A stretch of DNA of 12,591 nt from assembly GCA_964427535.1 (NCBI GenBank), contig CAYRVF010000138.1, positions 1 to 12,591 on the forward strand, given 5' to 3'. Below, piece after piece: positions 1 to 6,749 of this stretch. The position numbers and the translations under genes were made by a program. Position 1 is the first letter of the stretch; each line of letters opens with the position of its first letter. The DNA comes from CAYRVF01 sp964427535 (GTDB taxonomy: Bacteria; Chloroflexota; Ktedonobacteria; Ktedonobacterales; JADMIN01). Below the pieces are notes generated by a model. It searched no databases. It was not told the DNA's origin and worked only from the letters and a program-made list of their open reading frames with translations.

Positions 1-1
1 A

Positions 2-850
2 CCCCTGCGCGAACAGCGCGTAGTCATCTTCGGCGCGGGGACCGCGGGGATTGGCAACGCCGATCAGATCCGCGCCGCCATGATGCGTGAGGGCTTGTCA
101 CAGGAAGAGGCGACCCGGCGCTTCTGGTGTGTCGATGTGCAGGGCCTACTAACCGACAACATGGGCAGCGTCTTGCGCGACTTCCAGGTGCCGTACGCCC
201 GACCAGCCGCCGAGGTGGCCGGATGGACCCACGACATGCCGGGTGGGGGCATCAGCTTGGCCGAGGTGGTACGCCGGGTCCATCCCACAGCGCTCATCGG
301 GACGTCCACCGCGCCGGGGACCTTCACGGAAGCCATCGTCACGGAGATGGCGGCACACACCGAGCGTCCCATCATCTTCCCCCTCTCCAATCCCACCAGC
401 CTGATGGAAGCCAGTGCCGCCGACCTGATCACCTGGACCGATGGGCGGGCGCTGGTGGCGACGGGCATCCCCTCGCGCCCCGTCACCTACAAGGGCATCA
501 CCTACGCCATCGGCCAGGCCAACAACGCGCTGCTCTATCCCGGCCTGGGGCTAGGCACGATCGTCGTGCGGGCGCGCCAGGTGAGCGATGGCATGCTCAT
601 GGCCGCGGCCAGGGCTGTGGCGAGTTTGGTGGATGCTCAGCAGCCCGGTGCGTCGCTGTTGCCTCTCGTGGAGAACCTGCGCGCTGTCTCAGCGACAGTG
701 GCCGTAGAGGTCGCCAGAACTGCGGCGGGTGAAAAGCTGGCACGCGTAGATCTGAACAATGCTGTTCAGCAGGTCCAGGATGCGATGTGGCAGCCGGTGT
801 ACCCTGACATCCAGGTAAGGAAAGAAGCGGGGAGAGGGACCCTGGTATGA
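2..850 (+). CDS. Malic enzyme (malate dehydrogenase, oxaloacetate-decarboxylating), C-terminal part
   Basis: The reading frame is open from base 2 and the gene starts outside the window; 282 codons remain. Malic enzyme oxidatively decarboxylates malate to pyruvate and CO2 with NAD(P)+ in the cytoplasm. The visible part is the nucleotide-binding domain: a Rossmann loop GAGTAGIG at residues 11-18 of the fragment, then FWCVDVQGLL, GTSTAPGTFTEAIV, the family block PLSNPTS, the WTDGRALVATG stretch, and GQANNALLYPGLGLG. These appear in the order usual for large bacterial and eukaryotic-type malic enzymes. The catalytic Tyr/Lys of the N-terminal domain lies upstream and cannot be checked. Cofactor preference (NAD or NADP) cannot be decided here. 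The MIP channel gene follows after 87 nt on the same strand, and fumC comes next, so co-transcription is plausible. Confidence 0.93.
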   Translation, partial: PLREQRVVIFGAGTAGIGNADQIRAAMMREGLSQEEATRRFWCVDVQGLLTDNMGSVLRDFQVPYARPAAEVAGWTHDMPGGGISLAEVVRRVHPTALIGTSTAPGTFTEAIVTEMAAHTERPIIFPLSNPTSLMEASAADLITWTDGRALVATGIPSRPVTYKGITYAIGQANNALLYPGLGLGTIVVRARQVSDGMLMAAARAVASLVDAQQPGASLLPLVENLRAVSATVAVEVARTAAGEKLARVDLNNAVQQVQDAMWQPVYPDIQVRKEAGRGTLV

Positions 851-920
851 CCACCAGCCGGAGCGGGCGCCCGCATCCCGCGATCTGCCGATTTCGACTG
901 GGGCGACGAGGCAAGCATGT

Positions 921-930
921 GGGGGGAGGA
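921..930 (+). promoter_or_regulatory. Ribosome binding site deciding the MIP channel start
   Basis: The purine block GGGGGGAGGA ends 7 nt before the ATG at 938. An in-frame ATG at 917 overlaps this block and has only a weak GAGG ahead of it, so 938 is the better start. Confidence 0.7.
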
Positions 931-937
931 GACCGCT

Positions 938-1792
938 ATGGCTGGAAAGGACGATACAGCGAGGCGGCGCTTCGAGAGCGCGCGCGAGCAGCTGATTGCT
1001 GTGTTCGGCGAGAAGCGCTATCGGGCGGACTGGACGAACGACCGTCATCGCGCCAGGCGACTGCTGAGCGAATTCATCGGTACGTTCGGTTTGCTCTTCG
1101 TCCTCTCTGCGGGGGCGGGCGCGATCACGGCCGGCGCCGGGGCGCCGCTCGGCGAGGTGGCGCTCGGCAAGGTGGCGCTCGTCGCGCTGCTCTCACTCAC
1201 CTCGGCGCTCTGGCTAGTGGCGGCCATCTATGCCTTAGGTGACGTGTCCGCCCACTTCAACCCGGCGATGACGTTCGCTTTCGCCCTTCGCGGGGACATG
1301 CACTGGTATATGGCCGTGGCTTATTGGGTCGTGCAGGTCGTCGCCGCGGGGTCCGGCTCGCTGCTCGCGCGCGCGTTCTTCGGCCCCGCCAGCCACCTGG
1401 CCGCGACGATGCCTCCACCTGGCCAAGCGTGGCCGGCGGTGGCATTCGAGGCCATCATCACCGGTGGGATGGTGCTGATCGTGCTGGCGATGGCCGCCGG
1501 CCCCAAGTTGAATGGCCCGTTCGTCCCGCTCGCCGTTGGAGCTTATATCTTTTCCCTCGGCATGACTGGCGGCCTGTACGAGGGGGCGGCCATGAATCCG
1601 GCACGCGCATTCGGGCCGGATCTCGCGCTGGGGGAGTACGGCACGCTGTGGGTCTATATCGTCGGGCCGATGCTCGGCGCCACGGTGGCGGTGCTGCTGG
1701 ACACTGTGCTCAGTGGGCGGGCGACCGTGCGCGAGGCAGCCACAGCGCAGAGCGTCACGCTGGACGCAGAGATATCATCGCCCGACAACTGA
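938..1792 (+). CDS. MIP-family channel (aquaporin / small-solute facilitator)
   Basis: This 284-residue membrane protein belongs to the major intrinsic protein family, which forms tetrameric channels for water or small neutral solutes in the inner membrane. Both pore motifs are intact: HFNPAM (NPA at 108-110) and AMNPARAF (NPA at 220-222, with the pore Arg at 223). About six hydrophobic helices follow a long charged N-terminus of roughly 44 residues, longer than in E. coli AqpZ. Aligning by eye to AqpZ, the aromatic/Arg filter positions fall near Ser89 (or Thr88), Gly208, Ala217 and Arg223. AqpZ has Phe, His, Thr and Arg there. Small residues predict a wide pore, more like a facilitator for glycerol, urea or a protonated acid than a water-only channel; this is inference. 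It sits between malic enzyme and fumarase genes on the same strand. The family call is sure, the substrate unknown. Confidence 0.92.
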   Translation: MAGKDDTARRRFESAREQLIAVFGEKRYRADWTNDRHRARRLLSEFIGTFGLLFVLSAGAGAITAGAGAPLGEVALGKVALVALLSLTSALWLVAAIYALGDVSAHFNPAMTFAFALRGDMHWYMAVAYWVVQVVAAGSGSLLARAFFGPASHLAATMPPPGQAWPAVAFEAIITGGMVLIVLAMAAGPKLNGPFVPLAVGAYIFSLGMTGGLYEGAAMNPARAFGPDLALGEYGTLWVYIVGPMLGATVAVLLDTVLSGRATVREAATAQSVTLDAEISSPDN

Positions 1793-1804
1793 CGAAGTGG
1801 CTCG

Positions 1805-1845
1805 GACGATGGCATCGCTCTGTGTCGAAGCGGGCGCCCATCGTC
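1805..1845. repeat. Imperfect inverted repeat between the MIP channel gene and fumC
   Basis: GACGATGG (1805-1812) is matched exactly by CCATCGTC (1838-1845). Inside it, CGCT and AGCG can form a second short stem around a loop of about 9 nt. There is no T-tract, so it is not a classical terminator. It lies in the 134-nt gap before fumC and could be a read-through hairpin or a leader structure. Confidence 0.35.
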
Positions 1846-1926
1846 AATCGAACACCTACCGAATAGACGTGAAGAAACTACGTGATTTGAAGACTGAACA
1901 CGACGATAACACAGGAGAGCACTACC

Positions 1927-3411
1927 ATGGCACAGGTAAAGGACACGGAGCTCAAGGACGGCCACTATCCGGCCGGCACACTGCTCGACGACGGCACGTA
2001 CCGCGTCGAGACCGACTCGCTGGGTGAGGTGCTGGTGCCGGCGGATCGGCTCTGGGGCGCGCAGACGCAGCGCTCGCTTATCCACTTTTCGATTGGCGAC
2101 GACCACATGCCCAAGGCCGTCTACCATGCCTATGGGTACGTCAAGAAGGCCGCGGCGCTTGTGAACGCCGCGGCGGGCAAGCTTCCTAAGGATAAGGCGG
2201 ACCTCATCGTCCGCGTCTGCGACGAGGTCATCGCCGGCAAGCTGGACAGCGAGTTTCCGCTCTACGTGTGGCAGACCGGCTCGGGCACGCAGTCGAACAT
2301 GAACCTCAACGAGGTCATCTCCAACCGCGCCATCCAGCTCGCCGGTGGGAAGCTAGGGACGAAGACGCCAATTCACCCGAACGATGACGTCAACATGTCG
2401 CAGTCCTCCAACGACACCTTCCCCACGGCGATGCACGTCGCGACGGTGCTGGAGCTCGCGGACCACCTGATCCCGCACGTCGAGGCGCTGACCCAGGCGA
2501 TGTGGGAGAAAGCGGTGGCGTGGGTGGACGTCGTCAAGATCGGGCGCACCCACCTGGAGGACGCCACCCCGCTGACGGTCGGGCAGGAGTGGTCCGGCTA
2601 CGTCACCCAGCTCCGCGACGCGCTCGACCTCGTCAAGGCCTCGATGAAGGGCCTGTACAAGCTCGCGGCGGGCGGGACGGCGGTCGGCACCGGCCTCAAC
2701 ACCCTGCCCGACTTCGGCCCGAAGATCGCGGCCGAGATCGCCACGCTCACCGGTCAGCCGTTCGTCACCGCGCCGAATAAGTTCGCCGCCCAAGGCTCGC
2801 TCGACGCCATGGTCAACGCGAGCGCGGCGCTGCGCGCGCTGGCGGTGGCCCTGATGAAGATCGCCAACGACATCCGCTGGCTGGGCTCGGGCCCGCGCGA
2901 CGGGCTGCACGAGCTGAACCTGCCGGCCAACGAGCCGGGCTCCTCGATCATGCCGGGCAAGGTGAACCCGACCCAGGAGGAGGCCATGGTGATGGTCTGC
3001 ATCCAGGTGATCGGCGACGACAACGCGGTGGCGTTCGCCGGCTCGCAGGGCAACTTTGAGCTCAACGCCATGCGGCCGATCATCATCAATAACGTGCTGC
3101 ACTCGGCGCGTATCCTGGGGGATGCCAGTGAGAAGCTGCGCCGCTACGGCATCGAGGGGATCACCTTAGACACGCAGCGTATCGGCGCGTACGTCAACGA
3201 CTCGCTGATGCTGGTGACGGCGCTCAGCCCGGTCATCGGGTACGACAAGGCTTCGGCCATCGCACACAAGGCGCAGGACACGGGAACCAGCCTGCGGGAT
3301 GCCGCGATCGCGAGCGGAGACATCAGCGCTGCGGAGTTCGACAAAGTCGTCGTCCCCAAGCAGATGGTCGGAGACCCGCACAAGGACGTGGGACTCTCCG
3401 GGCTGTCCTGA
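1927..3411 (+). CDS. fumC: Fumarate hydratase, class II
   Basis: The enzyme reversibly hydrates fumarate to L-malate in the TCA cycle. It is the iron-free, cytoplasmic, homotetrameric type. The 494-residue protein carries the superfamily signature GSSIMPGKVNPTQ at 338-350, including the catalytic-loop Ser339 and Lys345. It also has TGSGTQSNMN at 117-126, SSNDTFPTA at 160-168, and the catalytic-base block GRTHLEDATPLTVGQE with His209. By eye these match E. coli FumC Ser318, Lys324 and His188 with a constant offset of 21. The offset reflects an N-terminal extension (about residues 1-23) not found in the E. coli enzyme. The ATG is preceded by AGGAG at 1913-1917, 9 nt away. Its product malate is the substrate of the malic enzyme encoded upstream. 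The gene ends 158 nt before a convergent transporter gene. Identity is very secure. Confidence 0.97.
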   Translation: MAQVKDTELKDGHYPAGTLLDDGTYRVETDSLGEVLVPADRLWGAQTQRSLIHFSIGDDHMPKAVYHAYGYVKKAAALVNAAAGKLPKDKADLIVRVCDEVIAGKLDSEFPLYVWQTGSGTQSNMNLNEVISNRAIQLAGGKLGTKTPIHPNDDVNMSQSSNDTFPTAMHVATVLELADHLIPHVEALTQAMWEKAVAWVDVVKIGRTHLEDATPLTVGQEWSGYVTQLRDALDLVKASMKGLYKLAAGGTAVGTGLNTLPDFGPKIAAEIATLTGQPFVTAPNKFAAQGSLDAMVNASAALRALAVALMKIANDIRWLGSGPRDGLHELNLPANEPGSSIMPGKVNPTQEEAMVMVCIQVIGDDNAVAFAGSQGNFELNAMRPIIINNVLHSARILGDASEKLRRYGIEGITLDTQRIGAYVNDSLMLVTALSPVIGYDKASAIAHKAQDTGTSLRDAAIASGDISAAEFDKVVVPKQMVGDPHKDVGLSGLS

Positions 3412-3536
3412 CGCTCCGGCGGGGAACAGCGAGAGCTCCCAAAACGACTGCTTCCAACACCTACCGCTGAGTACCGATCCATCGAAAGACCTTTGACGAG
3501 CGGCAGTACCACCTCACCAGGCGCGGACTGGGCCAC

Positions 3537-3565
3537 TGGGCGGCGCCCGTTTGTACGGGCTGCCC
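3537..3565. terminator. Possible bidirectional hairpin between convergent genes
   Basis: GCCCG (3545-3549) and CGGGC (3556-3560) form a 5-bp GC stem with a 6-nt loop. Flanking GGGC and GCCC can extend it with a bulge. It stands between the 3' ends of fumC and the transporter gene on the other strand, where a shared terminator is expected. There is no clear T-run on either side, so the call rests mainly on position. Confidence 0.35.
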
Positions 3566-3569
3566 CGTG

Positions 3570-4082
3570 TCAGTGATATAACAGGTAGCCGACAATACCG
3601 CCCAGGACGAGGATAATCAGCAAGTTGACCTTATGACTGGCGGACAGAGCCAGTGATGCGGCGGCGATGATGAGACCCTTCCAGTCAACGCCTGGCTGAT
3701 GCAGAATGGTCCAGATCACGGTGACGAGCAGACCGAGAACCGCCAGCGAGACCCCTTGCATCGCCCCTTGCGTCCATCGCCGCTTTTCGATGCGACCGAA
3801 CTGTGCGGCGACGACGAGCACCAGCAGCGGTGGGAGGGTGATGGCGATTAGCGCGAAGACTGCTCCCAGGATGCCATAGGTGAAGTAGCCCAGACTGATG
3901 ACCCAGAGCCCGTTGGGGCCTGGGCTGATCTGCCCCATGGCGATGGAGCGCCCGAAGTCAGCCTCCGTCGCCCAACCCTTCGCGAGAAGATCCTGATGCA
4001 AGCTCGGAAGGTTACTGAAGCCGCCTGTCGAAAAGAGCGAGGCTTTCAGGAACAGAAGCCAGTAAAGAAAGGGGTTGATCAC
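3570..4082 (-). CDS. chrA: CHR-family (chromate-type) transporter, C-terminal-half subunit
   Basis: This 170-residue inner-membrane protein is one of two half-size CHR-family proteins encoded side by side. The N-terminal FSTGGFSNLPSLHQDL block (about 17-32) and the QISPGPNGLW motif (51-60) are the second-half versions of the FGG and PGP motifs in ChrA proteins. The rest is hydrophobic helices. Known members export chromate or exchange anions such as sulfate; most homologues have no tested substrate. The start is GTG at 4080-4082, inside a 4-nt GTGA overlap with the upstream partner, with GGGA about 7 nt before it. That arrangement implies translational coupling and a two-subunit transporter. 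Family membership is clear; chromate as the substrate is not established. Confidence 0.85.
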   Translation of the reverse strand: MINPFLYWLLFLKASLFSTGGFSNLPSLHQDLLAKGWATEADFGRSIAMGQISPGPNGLWVISLGYFTYGILGAVFALIAITLPPLLVLVVAAQFGRIEKRRWTQGAMQGVSLAVLGLLVTVIWTILHQPGVDWKGLIIAAASLALSASHKVNLLIILVLGGIVGYLLYH

Positions 4083-4708
4083 AAGAGTTCCCGCTGCTGG
4101 TCGTCCTTCTCAGATGTCTTCCAGCCGGTCGTCCGGCCCGGTGTATACAGCAGGACGCCGAGACAGGCGGCGCCGATGACAATGACGATGGCCGAGACAT
4201 TCCACCTGATGACGGCCACCGCGAATACCGTTACGAGGGCGCCGCTGAGAAGCAGACGGAATAGCCCCGTCTGGCGCCAGTTGCGGGTGATTGGCTGGGC
4301 AAAGTTCACCAGGACGAGCGCCATGATGCCAGCGGTAGCCGGGACAATACCTCGCAGCGCCGCTTGAACTGCCGCTTGCTGCTCCACCTGCACGAACAGC
4401 GCCGTCAACAGACAGGTGATGGTGGCGCTTGGCAGGAGTAAGCCAGCCAGCGAGGCGACAATGCCGCGTGTACCGCCCATGCGCTTGCCAAGCAATACGG
4501 TAATGCCGATGAGGTTGATGCCAGGCGCCAGCAGGCAAAGACTCCACAGCTGGGTAAACTCTTCGATAGTGACCCAGCGATGCCGCTCAATGAAGGCGCG
4601 CTGGATCAAGAATGTGGTCGAGGCGCCGCCGCCAAAGGATTGCAGGCCGATGCTGGCCCAAATACCGAAGAGCTGTCTGGTGCTCGGTTGCGGATTGTGC
4701 TCGCTCAT
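4079..4708 (-). CDS. chrA: CHR-family (chromate-type) transporter, N-terminal-half subunit
   Basis: This 209-residue membrane protein is the upstream partner of the half-size CHR pair. The amphipathic block GLQSFGGGAS (21-30), an ERHRWVTIEEFTQLW segment (41-55) and LAPGINL (60-66) follow the order of the first CHR domain: FGG motif, loop with RxW and EEF, then the PGP-like motif, here PGI. About five hydrophobic helices follow, then a charged tail. In full-length ChrA both halves are fused in one protein of about 400 residues; here they are separate genes overlapping by 4 nt. The ribosome binding site is weak: the nearest purine block (GGGAG at 4725-4729) is about 16 nt from the ATG. The gene lies 133 nt downstream of the lyase gene on the same strand and may share its transcript. 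Confidence 0.85.
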   Translation of the reverse strand: MSEHNPQPSTRQLFGIWASIGLQSFGGGASTTFLIQRAFIERHRWVTIEEFTQLWSLCLLAPGINLIGITVLLGKRMGGTRGIVASLAGLLLPSATITCLLTALFVQVEQQAAVQAALRGIVPATAGIMALVLVNFAQPITRNWRQTGLFRLLLSGALVTVFAVAVIRWNVSAIVIVIGAACLGVLLYTPGRTTGWKTSEKDDQQRELL

Positions 4709-4721
4709 AGTGTGCTGGTCG

Positions 4722-4745
4722 CGTCTCCCTATTACGTCTCCCTAT
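4722..4745. repeat. Short tandem direct repeat upstream of the CHR transporter pair
   Basis: CGTCTCCCTAT occurs twice, at 4722-4732 and 4735-4745, separated by 2 nt. On the transporter strand this reads as two ATAGGGAGACG units 14 to 37 nt before the ATG. One copy may supply the Shine-Dalgarno purines, or the pair may bind a regulator. The rest of the 4709-4841 gap shows nothing I can name. Confidence 0.5.
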
Positions 4746-4841
4746 CCGGGTGCCATGCACACGACGCCATGAGGAATGGCGCGCTGGCGCGCGGTCCACC
4801 CGGCTCGTGGTAGAGCGTATCGTGCTCGCGTGCCGCCCCGC

Positions 4842-5873
4842 CTATGCTGGGGGAGTGGCGTGTTGCGCTGGGGCGCGCGAGTCGCCCGGAGGTGCCTCAC
4901 GCATACGGGCGAGCTGGCCACGACTCGCCGCCAGGAAGCTTTCGAGCGTACCGAATGCTGTCGTGAAGCCGTTGCCGGTGCCGATCAAGGCTTGCGCTTC
5001 CCGTCCGATAGACGCGGCCTCCTCAGGATTGACGCCGGTCGGCACGCCGCACGACTCGAACAGATAGATCAAATCCTCGGTTGCGACGTTGCCCATGTTC
5101 GTCGTATGAACCGGCATGGCAATACCACCGCCGATACCACCGATGGCTCCTTCGAAATGGGTGATGCCTGCCTCGTACGCGGCAAAGACGTTGGCTATCG
5201 CGGTGCCAGCAAGCGTATGCAGATGAAGGCCAATCGTCAGATCAGGCCAGCGCGCGGCGATGGCTCGGACGCGGTCGCGCACCAGCGTCGGCCATGCAAG
5301 ACCGACACTGTCGGCCAGCGAGACTTCGGTGATGCCGGCGGCTACGAAGCGCTCGATCAGGCCGAGAATATAGTCCTCCGGCAGCACCCCATCGTATGGG
5401 CAGATGAAGGATGTGCCCATGCCGACGGACACCCCGATCCCCGCTGCCCGACCGACCTCGGCGATCTGTTCGATCTCGCGCACATTTCGCTCGACCGTCA
5501 TATTGGAGTTCAGCCGGTTATAGGTCTCACTCGCCACAATGAGACACGAGAGCTTTGGGACACCCACCGCCATCGCCCGCTCAGCGCCGCGCATGTTCGG
5601 CACGAGCGCACGGTAGACGGCACGGTGCGGGCGGGCAAGCGCCTCGCGTGCGACATCTTCCGCGTCTGCCAGGCTGGGGATCACCCGCGGATGGACGAAA
5701 CCGGTGATTTCGATCTCAGGCACACCGGCATTGTCTAACCGCTCGATGATGTGGACTTTCTCCTCCGTTGTCGGCACGCGAAGGTGCGGCTCGTGCAGCA
5801 CCGTCTGCAAGCCGTCCCGGGCGAACACGTCTATGATTCTGACGCTGCTACTACCAGGTGTCTGCTCTGCCAT
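4842..5873 (-). CDS. HMG-CoA lyase-like protein (DRE-TIM acyl-CoA aldol lyase) with altered active site
   Basis: This 343-residue TIM-barrel protein belongs to the hydroxymethylglutaryl-CoA lyase family, which splits 3-hydroxyacyl-CoA thioesters by retro-aldol cleavage. The N-terminal ARDGLQ block (Arg19, Asp20), EITGFV (55-60), the HxH metal pair (His217, His219) and GNVATEDL with Asn262 match the family's metal and substrate sites. Two expected features are missing. The usual HxHDTYG reads HLHTLAG, so Asp is replaced by Thr. The GGCPYA loop with the catalytic Cys reads GGGIAMP, with Gly at that place and a loop about 3 residues longer. Activity on HMG-CoA itself is therefore doubtful. A related reaction such as (R)-citramalyl-CoA cleavage, known from an HMG-CoA-lyase homologue of Chloroflexus that works with a class III CoA-transferase, is a fair alternative. 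The start is ATG 5873; an upstream in-frame GTG (5888) overlaps the ribosome binding site. The C-terminal tail is Pro/Ala-rich. Confidence 0.85.
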   Translation of the reverse strand: MAEQTPGSSSVRIIDVFARDGLQTVLHEPHLRVPTTEEKVHIIERLDNAGVPEIEITGFVHPRVIPSLADAEDVAREALARPHRAVYRALVPNMRGAERAMAVGVPKLSCLIVASETYNRLNSNMTVERNVREIEQIAEVGRAAGIGVSVGMGTSFICPYDGVLPEDYILGLIERFVAAGITEVSLADSVGLAWPTLVRDRVRAIAARWPDLTIGLHLHTLAGTAIANVFAAYEAGITHFEGAIGGIGGGIAMPVHTTNMGNVATEDLIYLFESCGVPTGVNPEEAASIGREAQALIGTGNGFTTAFGTLESFLAASRGQLARMREAPPGDSRAPAQHATPPA

Positions 5874-5880
5874 GCTCTCG

Positions 5881-5886
5881 CTCCTC
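5881..5886 (-). promoter_or_regulatory. Ribosome binding site deciding the lyase start
   Basis: On the minus strand GAGGAG lies 7 nt before the ATG at 5871-5873. The alternative in-frame GTG at 5886-5888 overlaps this block, so the ATG is preferred. Confidence 0.7.
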
Positions 5887-5947
5887 ACTTCGTTTGCTCG
5901 CGCACGTGCCCGTCTCGCGCGGCTTTTGGCGGGCCATGCGCCATCTT

Positions 5948-6601
5948 CTACTTGACCTGCGCTGTCGGTTGCTTCCGCGACTCTCCGTATTCGATGGCGA
6001 CGCTCTCGGCGCGTTGAATATGGGTGCGGATCGCCGTTGCGGCTGCGTCCGCGTCGTGCGCATGAATGGCCGCGAGTAACCGATCGTGCTGCTCAAGGGA
6101 GCGCTCGGCGCCATCGGGCTGTATCCAGTTGATTTCGAACATGAACTTCTTCCAGAGGTGCTGAACGAGCTCAAGCAACACGCGGTTCTCTGCTGCCCCA
6201 TAGATCAGCAGATGCCAGTTGGCATTGAGCCGATTCAGCCGCTCGATGTCACCACGCCGCGCCACTTCACGCATCTCGCGCTGCATGTCGTCGAGCTCCG
6301 CGATCTGAGCATCGGTGAGGTTCGGCACCGCGAGGCGCGTCGCCTGCGACTCGAGGTCAGCGCGCAGCTGGAAGATGTCATGGATGTCCTTGGCCGAGTA
6401 CTGCGTCACCGAGGCAGAGTGATGCGGCTCCAGACGGAGCAGTCCCTCCGCCTGGAGGGTGCGGATCGCTTCACGCACGGGGGTCGGGCTCATGCCGAGC
6501 TGGGCCGCGAGACGTGTTACGGTAAGCGGCGCGGTCTGGGCGATATCGCCACGCAGAATGGCGTCGCGCAGCGCGTCCACAGCGAGCGCGGTCTTTGTCA
6601 T
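5948..6601 (-). CDS. GntR-family transcriptional regulator, FCD (FadR-type) subgroup
   Basis: This is a 217-residue DNA-binding regulator. The N-terminal winged helix-turn-helix (about 1-70) contains LTVTRLAAQLGMSPTPVREAIRTL, typical of GntR. The C-terminal helical FCD domain (about 75-205) binds an effector, often an organic acid, around a metal held by an Asp and three His. His130, His172 and His194 are present, but the Asp usually 4 residues before the first His is Asn126. The gene is divergent from the CoA-transferase gene and lies 74 nt upstream of the lyase gene on its own strand, so it probably controls both. I chose the ATG at 6599-6601. Its ribosome binding site is poor, and a TTG at 6620-6622 with GGAG 9 nt ahead is a real alternative, adding 7 residues. 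Longer starts would run back into the promoter region. The effector is unknown. Confidence 0.9.
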   Translation of the reverse strand: MTKTALAVDALRDAILRGDIAQTAPLTVTRLAAQLGMSPTPVREAIRTLQAEGLLRLEPHHSASVTQYSAKDIHDIFQLRADLESQATRLAVPNLTDAQIAELDDMQREMREVARRGDIERLNRLNANWHLLIYGAAENRVLLELVQHLWKKFMFEINWIQPDGAERSLEQHDRLLAAIHAHDADAAATAIRTHIQRAESVAIEYGESRKQPTAQVK

Positions 6602-6646
6602 ATGTTCATTCGAGACTCGCAACGGTTCCTGCTCCGTTCCACCAGC

Positions 6647-6675
6647 TTGACAAAGCTTGTGTCTCACATTATATA
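6647..6675 (+). promoter_or_regulatory. Sigma70-type promoter for the CoA-transferase/lyase genes
   Basis: A consensus -35 box TTGACA (6647-6652) is followed by exactly 17 nt and TATATA (6670-6675) as the -10 box. Transcription would start near 6682, leaving a leader of about 67 nt before the ATG at 6750. The -10 box runs into the palindrome at 6671-6690. Confidence 0.75.
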
Positions 6676-6690
6676 TTATATACAATATAT
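6671..6690. promoter_or_regulatory. AT-rich palindromic operator, probable GntR-regulator site
   Basis: This 20-bp segment is palindromic except for one mismatched pair. The core at 6675-6686 is ATTATATACAAT, whose reverse complement is ATTGTATATAAT. One half-site carries the TNGT-type element common in operators of FadR-subfamily GntR proteins. It overlaps the -10 regions of both divergent promoters, the right place for repression of both. Assignment to the adjacent regulator is inference from position. Confidence 0.6.
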
Positions 6691-6705
6691 TTCGTGCGTT
6701 GTCCA
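6675..6705 (-). promoter_or_regulatory. Divergent sigma70-type promoter for the gntR-lyase transcript
   Basis: On the minus strand TGGACA (6705-6700) is followed by 17 nt and TATATA (6682-6677). An alternative -10, TATAAT (6680-6675), has a 19-nt spacer. The start point would be near 6670, so the regulator must begin downstream at ATG 6601 or TTG 6622. Confidence 0.6.
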
Positions 6706-6749
6706 GCGCCACCCGTTCGGACTCTCTTTAGCGCAAGGATACCTAAAGC

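Noticed and set aside
863..874. Perfect 12-bp GC palindrome GCGGGCGCCCGC between malic enzyme and the MIP channel gene
   Set aside because: Such GC palindromes are expected by chance in GC-rich DNA. It has no loop or T-tract and no other sign of function.
847..1242. Open frame beginning at an ATGA overlap with the malic enzyme stop
   Set aside because: It overlaps the MIP channel gene in another frame, encodes a low-complexity Arg/Gly-rich peptide and matches no family I know.
2353..3102. Long minus-strand frame inside fumC
   Set aside because: It is a shadow of fumC, with an Arg/His/Asp-rich composition typical of antisense frames in GC-rich genes.
4776..5738. Long plus-strand frame opposite the lyase gene
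   Set aside because: It is antisense to a clear enzyme gene; its translation has no recognisable domain and reflects GC-driven lack of stop codons.
6602..6712. Upstream extension of the GntR regulator to an ATG at 6712
   Set aside because: The extension would have to be read through the divergent promoter and operator, and the added residues do not resemble the start of a GntR protein.
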